Shown piece after piece: positions 6,356 through 11,230 of a stretch of DNA of 11,230 bases. Within the stretch, counting starts at the first letter, position 1, and each line of letters begins with the position of its first letter. The notes beneath the pieces were generated by a model that had not been told where the DNA came from, did no database searches, and was given only the letters and a program-made list of their open reading frames with translations. The position numbers and the translations under genes are program-made. The DNA is from an uncultured Candidatus Saccharibacteria bacterium (GTDB lineage: Bacteria; Patescibacteriota; Saccharimonadia; Saccharimonadales; Saccharimonadaceae), in contig CAKMNX010000029.1 in assembly GCA_927910745.1 (NCBI GenBank), positions 1 to 11,230 of the forward strand. Direction: 5' to 3'.

Positions 6356-8557
6356 TCAATGATTTACAGCTTGGTATAACCGCTCGGCCTGCATCATTAC
6401 CACGCGAGCGGTCGAAGGGCGGATATTCATAAAGATACGCCATGGGTTATGAGATGAAGTTGCGTTAGCTCGTGGGAGAGCGAGTGGCTGCAAGCCGTGC
6501 TTGCCTGTCAATGCAGCAATCCACGCCAGTGGTGTCTTGCCATAAAGCCCTTCTTCGCTAGCAGAGCCGTCCATACGCCATGCAGCGTAGGTTTGAGCAA
6601 TCGTGGTGGTATCGTCTGGGTGAAGGGGGTAGCGCTGGGCGCTGCTGCGAGTAAGTATCTCATTCGCATATGGAGGTGTATCCACGCCAGGTGCAACGAT
6701 AGCAGTAAAGACATCGAGTGGTGTGCCACCTGCCTCTGCCGCGGCGTTGATCATATGCAGAGCAGCAAGTACAGCATAATCTTGATCTGGTGATGATGTC
6801 GTGGCATCGATCGTAGTATTGGCACGGTAGAGTACGTCACCACCGGTGTCGATGCCACAAACTGCATCAGCTCCCGTCTCGCGGATGAGAATCTGCAGGT
6901 CGTGAGCAATCTGCTCCGGCTCGATTGAATTAAGCAGATAAACTGGTGCGATTGTCTCGTCCTTGGCAATAATATCCTCAAGGAAGCGCCAGTCGCCAAC
7001 TTTGGTTGTTTCCTTCGTAATCTCTGCGAGTGCGTCACCAATCTGTTGGCCAGTATGAGCAAGCTGTTTGTTGTTATCGGCAGCGAAGTTGCGCACCGAC
7101 ACAATGGCTGTAGGCTGCACGGCATGGTGCTGTTGATGAAGCTTGCTCAGCATAGCAGCCTGGATACCATCTGAGCCACCACCCATCCCAAGGTAAATGA
7201 TCCGCTTGCCACGGAGCTGCTCAGAGTCAAACGCCGGGAGTGAATCGATAGCAAGCTCGGGTGTGTCCTGATATTCTGGCACAAGCATCTCACCGCTGTG
7301 GTGGAAGCGCAGCTCTGCCTGGTGTGGATCAAGTGTGCCTTGGTTGGCAGCTTGGGCGATGGTGCTGAGGTCTGCCGTGACAACACCTGTCTCGCCTGCT
7401 TTGCGCGCTGCTTTGTCGGCAATGTGTGCCTCTTGCAAAACATGAGCAAAGTAAGTGAGCGCCGTGCTAAGGCTATGATGTTTCTCAAGTCCCTTCAGTA
7501 GGGCTGGGCCGTAATAAGGCAGAGTAGCGCGCTGATGAATACCATCATTGCTAAGCTCTTGAGCGAGGATAGCTTGTACAGGGCCAGGTAGCGTATCTAG
7601 CGCATTGGTCAGTTGCTGATACTCTTCTGGCAAATCGTAGCGTAGCATACAAGCAAGGCGCACAGTGTGAGTATGTGCTTGGCTGTTGATGAGCTGCTCA
7701 ATAGCATCGTTATCGAGGCCAAAGCGCTGTGCTCGCCGAGCGAGGTAATGAGCGTAGCGTGCGTCGTCGGTCGAGAGGGTGCTATCGGTTAAGACGTCGC
7801 AGGCTGCTGCCATTTGGTTGTATAGAGGAGAAGTGAGGAGTAGAGAGCTCTCGGCATTACCATGACCCAGTGCGCCAGCAATATCAAACAGAGTATGCAT
7901 AATATAGAACGAGCGCACTGGCTCAGCACTGTCCGCAAAGCCTGCAAGCGCTGCCGCTGGTGCTTCGGCTTGGATAAACTGGCCAAGATTGAGTTCTGTG
8001 TTGATGACATCGCGTATGATCGTTTGGTCTGCTTCGCTTAATTGGCTGAATGTCGGTAATAACTCTGTGCGCTTTGCAGCGTAATCTGACCTGAGCAAGC
8101 GGCGCAACACTTCGTCGTGATCGACCGAATCAGCGGCATCCTCTCCCATAACGGCACTCGCGAGCGTTTGGTTCTTGCCTAAATCGTGAATAAGCATAAT
8201 ATAGCGCATTACATTGGCGCTATGCTCGCCAGGCAAGTTGCTCGCAACCCACTGATGAAATTCTTCAAATTCTTCGCGCGTGAGGCGATTGGCGTCGCTC
8301 TGAGCGGCAGTTAGTTTGTGATAATTTTCATCGCCGCCATAATACAGATAGTTCATAACGTTGAGCGAGCAGACAGTCCGTTGATATTCTGCGCGCTGAT
8401 TGGCTGCTTCGTCTGCTCCTTGTGACTCTGGTGAGGCTTTGATATCTTCGCCGATCAGCAGCTTCGCCTCAGGAAGCTGCAGGACGTCAAGCCGCTGCTC
8501 TAGATTGAGTGGACTTGAAGAGAGAGAGGTGTTGTTAGGAAGAAATGGTTGTTGCAT
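6356..8557 (-). CDS. HD-like domain fused to DUF1152-like domain, unknown function
   Basis: The start is the ATG at 8557 (733 residues, MQQPFLP...). An in-frame ATG at 8596 would add 13 residues, but a -10 box sits exactly 6 nt before 8557. The N-terminal half is helical and has an HD-phosphohydrolase look: YIMLIHDLGKN with His124-Asp125, then DHDEVLRRLL (His147), and a later HTLFDIAGALGHG (221-233). The C-terminal third (about 451-733) begins with a nucleotide-binding-like KRIIYLGMGGGSDGIQAAML. It then has GIDTGGDVL (568-576) and SPDQD (589-593), which match my memory of DUF1152 (glycine-rich GGGD, D-x-GGD, SP-x-x-D patterns). There is no signal peptide or membrane segment, so it is probably cytoplasmic. 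HD proteins are usually metal-dependent phosphohydrolases, but the substrate is unknown. Both domain calls are by motif only, with the HD part the weaker. Confidence 0.7.
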   Translation of the reverse strand: MQQPFLPNNTSLSSSPLNLEQRLDVLQLPEAKLLIGEDIKASPESQGADEAANQRAEYQRTVCSLNVMNYLYYGGDENYHKLTAAQSDANRLTREEFEEFHQWVASNLPGEHSANVMRYIMLIHDLGKNQTLASAVMGEDAADSVDHDEVLRRLLRSDYAAKRTELLPTFSQLSEADQTIIRDVINTELNLGQFIQAEAPAAALAGFADSAEPVRSFYIMHTLFDIAGALGHGNAESSLLLTSPLYNQMAAACDVLTDSTLSTDDARYAHYLARRAQRFGLDNDAIEQLINSQAHTHTVRLACMLRYDLPEEYQQLTNALDTLPGPVQAILAQELSNDGIHQRATLPYYGPALLKGLEKHHSLSTALTYFAHVLQEAHIADKAARKAGETGVVTADLSTIAQAANQGTLDPHQAELRFHHSGEMLVPEYQDTPELAIDSLPAFDSEQLRGKRIIYLGMGGGSDGIQAAMLSKLHQQHHAVQPTAIVSVRNFAADNNKQLAHTGQQIGDALAEITKETTKVGDWRFLEDIIAKDETIAPVYLLNSIEPEQIAHDLQILIRETGADAVCGIDTGGDVLYRANTTIDATTSSPDQDYAVLAALHMINAAAEAGGTPLDVFTAIVAPGVDTPPYANEILTRSSAQRYPLHPDDTTTIAQTYAAWRMDGSASEEGLYGKTPLAWIAALTGKHGLQPLALPRANATSSHNPWRIFMNIRPSTARVVMMQAERLYQAVNH

Positions 8558-8563
8558 AGCATT

Positions 8564-8569
8564 AGTGTA
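8564..8569 (-). promoter_or_regulatory. -10 box giving a leaderless HD-DUF1152 transcript
   Basis: On the minus strand TACACT is followed by AATGCT (6 nt) and then the ATG at 8557, so the predicted +1 is the start codon itself. No Shine-Dalgarno sequence and no clear -35 are seen. The spacing decides the start choice of the gene. Confidence 0.5.
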
Positions 8570-8614
8570 GAGGATTACACAGCGGAATGGTAGCATGAGC
8601 GGTTTATAAAGACC

Positions 8615-10072
8615 CTACTGCTTATATTGAGAATATGACTCACCAGCGCTGAGCGGATGGCCAAATAGGTTCTTGACCGTGACAAATCTGTACCCTTGCT
8701 TTTGTAATGCATCGAGGATACACGGCACAGCATCGACGCTGGTTTTGTGGATATCGTGCATGAGAATAATCGCACCAGGTGCGGCATTGGCAATGGCACG
8801 GTTGCAGACAATTGCTGCATCGTGATCGGCCCAATCGCGTGTATCGATTGACCACATAATGGCTGGCATAGTAAGCTGCTGGAGCTGCGCACGCACCTTG
8901 TCATTCATGCCACCATATGGTGGACGGACCATTGTTGGTGTCACGCCAGTAGCTGCAGCAACGGCGCTGTTTGTACTCTCAATCTCTTGGCGGATGACAG
9001 CTTCGTCGCGCTTGGGGAGGAGTGGATGATTCCACGTGTGGTTGCCTACTTGGTGTTTGCGTTGAACTGCTTGCTGGAGCGCGATACTATATGGTGCAAC
9101 ATTTCGCCCCACCACAAAGAAGGTTGCCTTAGCATGATAGCGATCAAGGTGCTCGAGCAGTGTCTGAGTATATGGCCCAGGCCCGTCGTCAAAGGTGAGT
9201 GCAATACAGCGATGACGCACACAGTCGGTTGTTGATGATAATGCTGACGGTGGAATGTCAAAAAGTTTCTTGGTGGTTGGGTTTTGGACAAAATGGCTGA
9301 GCTGCTTGATTGGCAATTTTAGGCTAATGATTCCATCTACGCCAATACCAAGCGAGCGTTTATCAAAGAGAAAGCCAATTGTTTTTCGGTCGTGTACTAA
9401 AAAGTTCGTGATAGATTCTGGAGTGATGACTCCCGCTACTTTTACTGGCTCTGCATGCGGGTAGCGCTGCTGCACCTGTTTACGTAGAGCAATAACAATC
9501 TCATTTATCCCTGCGATAGATGTATCAACAAGGGTAGACGATGTAATTGGCTGGCCGCTCATTTTATCGAATGTCCAGTAGTGAACTGTGTTGGTTGGCA
9601 GAGCATGAGGTATAGTAGTACGGATAAACACAGCGAGAGAAATCGTCGTGTCATCTTGGTGAATAATACGATAGGTAATAGTGTTGCTGCGAGCTGCTAT
9701 AGTAGTTGGAAGTGTTTGTTGAGATGGAATAGCATTGTCGATGATTGTGGCAACCGTTTTGTCTATGTTGGCAATACCTGTTTGTGGATAGGTAATGATT
9801 GTTTGGTGTGATGCCGATTGATGCTTGATGATGCGTGAGCGAACAGCACCACGAGAGGATGATAGTATGTAAGTGTGCGTTGTTGATGGTGGTATATGTG
9901 TGATGTGTGATGTTTTTTGTGATTGTTGGCCATACCAAAGCGAACAGATTAGTAGACTAGTAATAATAAGGCAGAGCCATGTATAAAGAAAGTCGCAAAG
10001 TTTTATAGGTGTTGTACTACTTTCAACACCTGAATAAACTTGAGCATCTGTCTCTTCCACCTTATAGAACAT
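8615..10072 (-). CDS. Membrane-anchored polysaccharide (peptidoglycan) deacetylase with DUF3298-like region
   Basis: The 485-residue protein has one membrane segment (about 29-46) after a short cytoplasmic N-terminus, then a Thr/Ile/His-rich external part. Residues about 180-265 (FLFDKRSLGIGVDGIISLKL) resemble DUF3298, as in PdaC and RsiV. The NodB/CE4 domain (about 288-470) is complete. It has TFDDGP with Asp295 (base) and Asp296 (metal), the metal ligands His345 and His349 in HTWNH, RPPYG (383-387), DTRDW (410-414) and LMHDIH with His439. Family knowledge: such enzymes remove acetyl groups from N-acetylglucosamine or N-acetylmuramic acid in the wall and can protect against lysozyme. The layout matches PdaC/PgdA-type proteins. 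The exact substrate is not certain. It lies 57 bp upstream of the HD-DUF1152 gene on the same strand, each with its own promoter. Confidence 0.92.
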   Translation of the reverse strand: MFYKVEETDAQVYSGVESSTTPIKLCDFLYTWLCLIITSLLICSLWYGQQSQKTSHITHIPPSTTHTYILSSSRGAVRSRIIKHQSASHQTIITYPQTGIANIDKTVATIIDNAIPSQQTLPTTIAARSNTITYRIIHQDDTTISLAVFIRTTIPHALPTNTVHYWTFDKMSGQPITSSTLVDTSIAGINEIVIALRKQVQQRYPHAEPVKVAGVITPESITNFLVHDRKTIGFLFDKRSLGIGVDGIISLKLPIKQLSHFVQNPTTKKLFDIPPSALSSTTDCVRHRCIALTFDDGPGPYTQTLLEHLDRYHAKATFFVVGRNVAPYSIALQQAVQRKHQVGNHTWNHPLLPKRDEAVIRQEIESTNSAVAAATGVTPTMVRPPYGGMNDKVRAQLQQLTMPAIMWSIDTRDWADHDAAIVCNRAIANAAPGAIILMHDIHKTSVDAVPCILDALQKQGYRFVTVKNLFGHPLSAGESYSQYKQ

Positions 10073-10078
10073 AGCTAT

Positions 10079-10107
10079 ATTGTAGCGCGAACCGAAGGTA
10101 AGAACAA
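10079..10107 (-). promoter_or_regulatory. Promoter of the deacetylase gene, leaderless arrangement
   Basis: On the minus strand TTGTTC (10102-10107), a 17-bp spacer and TACAAT (10079-10084) are followed by 6 nt and the ATG at 10072. The predicted +1 is the start codon. No Shine-Dalgarno sequence is present. Confidence 0.6.
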
Positions 10108-10133
10108 AATGGGATAAGCGGAGTCTGATACGA

Positions 10134-10162
10134 AAGACATTATAAAATAGAATATTTACACT
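10134..10162 (+). promoter_or_regulatory. Candidate promoter reading into the 40-nt inverted repeat
   Basis: AAGACA (10134-10139) and TACACT (10157-10162) are spaced by 17 bp. The predicted start near 10169 is two bases inside the inverted repeat at 10167-10206, so the RNA would begin with a hairpin and continue towards the kinase gene at 10372. Confidence 0.4.
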
Positions 10163-10166
10163 TTAT

Positions 10167-10206
10167 GTTCATTGCGAAATACCCCAATGGGGTATTCGCA
10201 ATGAAC
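10167..10206. repeat. 40-nt near-perfect inverted repeat (hairpin) in divergent intergenic region
   Basis: The left arm GTTCATTGCGAA-A-TACCCC and the right arm GGGGTATTCGCAATGAAC pair over 18 bp with one bulged A and a 4-nt apical AATx-type turn (centre CCCCAATGGGG). Neither side is followed by a T-run, so it is not a standard terminator. It is single copy in the window and lies between two divergent genes. Confidence 0.8.
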
Positions 10207-10211
10207 TATTA

Positions 10212-10220
10212 ATAATATCA
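10212..10220 (-). promoter_or_regulatory. Candidate minus-strand extended -10 facing the inverted repeat
   Basis: On the minus strand TGATATTAT (TG-n-TATTAT) ends exactly 6 nt before 10205, the second base of the right arm of the inverted repeat. A transcript from here would start with the same hairpin and run towards the deacetylase gene. The surroundings are A+T rich, so a chance match is possible. Confidence 0.3.
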
Positions 10221-10285
10221 TTCATAAAATAAGATAAATTTGCTACATATTCCTAATGAGGTAGAAGCCTGTTTCTAACAGATGA

Positions 10286-10294
10286 TGATATAAT
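10286..10294 (+). promoter_or_regulatory. Extended -10 promoter for the kinase gene
   Basis: TGATATAAT, identical to the box at 4198-4206, predicts a start near 10301 and a 71-nt 5' UTR before the ATG at 10372. Unlike the leaderless genes, this one has a proper ribosome binding site (AGGAG at 10362-10366, 5 nt from the ATG). A short dyad, AGTAA-A-TTACT, lies in the leader. Confidence 0.5.
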
Positions 10295-10371
10295 ATAAAA
10301 ACAAGAGTAAATTACTTGAGTTAGATATAGTTAAGCGAAATCTTGAAACAACGCTACAGAAAGGAGAAAAT

Positions 10372-11001
10372 ATGCGACATCTTTTTATTACACGTGGAAT
10401 TCCTGGATCTGGTAAAAGCACCTTTTTGCAATCTGCTGGACTTGGCCCATATACACTATCTCCCGATACTCTGCGCCTAGCGTATAGCAGTCCAGTGATG
10501 AATGATGCAGGGCGCATCGTTATGCCATATCAGGATGATCGACGGGTGTGGCAGCAGCTTCACGAGTTGCTTGATATGCGGATGGCTCGTGGTGAGCTCA
10601 TTGTGGTTGATGCAACACATACAACGAGCTCGTACTTTCAGCAGTATGCACAGCTTGCACAAAAGTATCGCTATAAGCTGTACGTTATAGATTTTGCGGA
10701 TGTACCGCTTGCGGTCTGTCTAGAGCGCAACCGTCAGCGTGCACCACATAAGATAGTCGATGATGTAGTTTTCGAGAAAATGCACGCTCGTCTCTCCACA
10801 TGTGCTATACCAAAACAATACACTGTCATACAGCCAGCGGCAGTAAAAGAGCTTATCGCATCGTACCAGAAACCGATTAATTTGAGCCAGTATGAGCATA
10901 TTCATCATATTGGTGATATCCAAGGATGCTATACGCCACTGCGTGAATATTTTGAGCAGTACCCCTATGTCGAACACGATTATTATATCTTTTACAGGTG
11001 A
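10372..11001 (+). CDS. Polynucleotide kinase domain of a Pnkp-like RNA/DNA end-healing enzyme (frameshifted)
   Basis: A strong ribosome binding site fixes the start. The N-terminal P-loop is GIPGSGKST (residues 9-17). It is followed by SPDTLRLAY (an acidic-Arg substrate site like that of T4 and Clostridium Pnkp), VVDATHTT (about 81-88) and the lid segment CLERNRQRAPHKIVDD. This fits 5'-OH polynucleotide kinases. From about residue 178 a calcineurin-like phosphoesterase begins with HIGDIQGCYTPLREYF. This frame then ends at TGA (10999-11001), right after IFYR. Removing one T from the four at 10990-10993 restores IFTGDLLDRG in the next frame. Family knowledge: the kinase adds a 5' phosphate and the phosphatase removes 3' or 2',3'-cyclic phosphate, preparing RNA ends for ligation. 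A full bacterial Pnkp also has a ligase domain, which would lie beyond the window. The GDIQG motif has Q where Pnkp usually has H, as in ApaH. Confidence 0.85.
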   Translation: MRHLFITRGIPGSGKSTFLQSAGLGPYTLSPDTLRLAYSSPVMNDAGRIVMPYQDDRRVWQQLHELLDMRMARGELIVVDATHTTSSYFQQYAQLAQKYRYKLYVIDFADVPLAVCLERNRQRAPHKIVDDVVFEKMHARLSTCAIPKQYTVIQPAAVKELIASYQKPINLSQYEHIHHIGDIQGCYTPLREYFEQYPYVEHDYYIFYR

Positions 11002-11230
11002 TCTGCTCGATCGTGGCACAGAGAATGCAGAAGTATTGCAGTATGTGTGCGATAATTTTGTCGACAGGTCGAATGTGACGTTTATTGAGGGGTAACCATG
11101 ATGGTTATATTTGGCAGTGGCTTAATCGTCAACCTATAAGAGCGCGAGAGTTTAATGGCCGAACTCGAGCGCAGTTAGAGCGCGCCAATATAGACAAGCG
11201 TGCTGTCAGTCGCTTGATGAACTCCATGCA
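10991..11230 (+). pseudogene. Metallophosphoesterase continuation of the Pnkp-like gene, in two further frames, 3' end outside window
   Basis: The segment 10991-11092 reads FTGDLLDRGTENAEVLQYV and on to NVTFIEG. It supplies the second phosphoesterase motif (GD-x-x-DRG) before a TAA at 11093-11095. Removing one G from the four at 11089-11092 changes this to FIEGNHDGYIWQWLNRQP, the third motif (GNH-D/E), and the frame stays open to the window end. Both breaks are single extra bases in four-base homopolymers. They could be assembly errors or true mutations. The restored motifs in correct order show that one phosphoesterase domain was originally encoded. Confidence 0.75.

Noticed and set aside
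8558..8596. Earlier ATG for the HD-DUF1152 gene
   Set aside because: The 13 extra residues would span the -10 box placed exactly 6 nt before the ATG at 8557.
10167..10206. CRISPR repeat or transposon end
   Set aside because: Only one copy exists in the window, with no spacers, no transposase and no target-site duplication.

Overview
The window reads as chromosomal DNA of a small-genome bacterium. The standard code fits, with TGA used as a stop. The gene set is envelope-heavy, one tRNA is present, and several genes appear to have leaderless promoters. Gene content and style suggest a Candidate Phyla Radiation lineage, most likely Saccharibacteria (TM7). That placement is inference from general resemblance, not from a marker gene.

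Region 1 (1-3837) is a surface-glycan segment. It holds the 3' part of a GT4 glycosyltransferase (+), a polyprenyl-phosphate sugar-1-phosphate transferase (-) that would start glycan synthesis on the lipid carrier, and a divergent multi-pass Wzy/WaaL-type polymerase or ligase (+). The polymerase gene overlaps by four bases a 120-residue protein that is only the LexA DNA-binding domain (3834-4196).

Region 2 (4213-6156) holds an exported protein with a membrane anchor, a VanW-type peptidoglycan-binding region and a class A beta-lactamase-like serine hydrolase domain. It is split by one missing base near 5040. A tRNA-Asn(GTT) follows, with a clear promoter and a strong terminator. About 200 bp after the terminator have no gene but contain two hairpins.

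Region 3 (6356-10072, minus strand) has two genes. One is a large protein that looks like an HD-type domain fused to a DUF1152-type domain. The other is a membrane-anchored DUF3298 plus polysaccharide deacetylase (NodB/CE4) protein, probably a peptidoglycan deacetylase.

Region 4 (10073-11230) is a 300-bp divergent intergenic stretch with a 40-nt near-perfect inverted repeat flanked by face-to-face promoter-like elements. After it comes a polynucleotide kinase plus metallophosphoesterase gene (bacterial Pnkp-like RNA end-healing). This gene is broken by two extra bases, each in a four-base homopolymer, and runs off the window.

Taken together, the glycan genes build a lipid-linked surface polymer and the VanW/beta-lactamase-like protein and the deacetylase act on the cell wall outside the membrane. 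The most interesting items are the HD-DUF1152 fusion, the Pnkp-like gene beside the symmetric hairpin/promoter region, the protease-less LexA domain, and the repeated placement of a -10 box 6 to 10 nt before the ATG.
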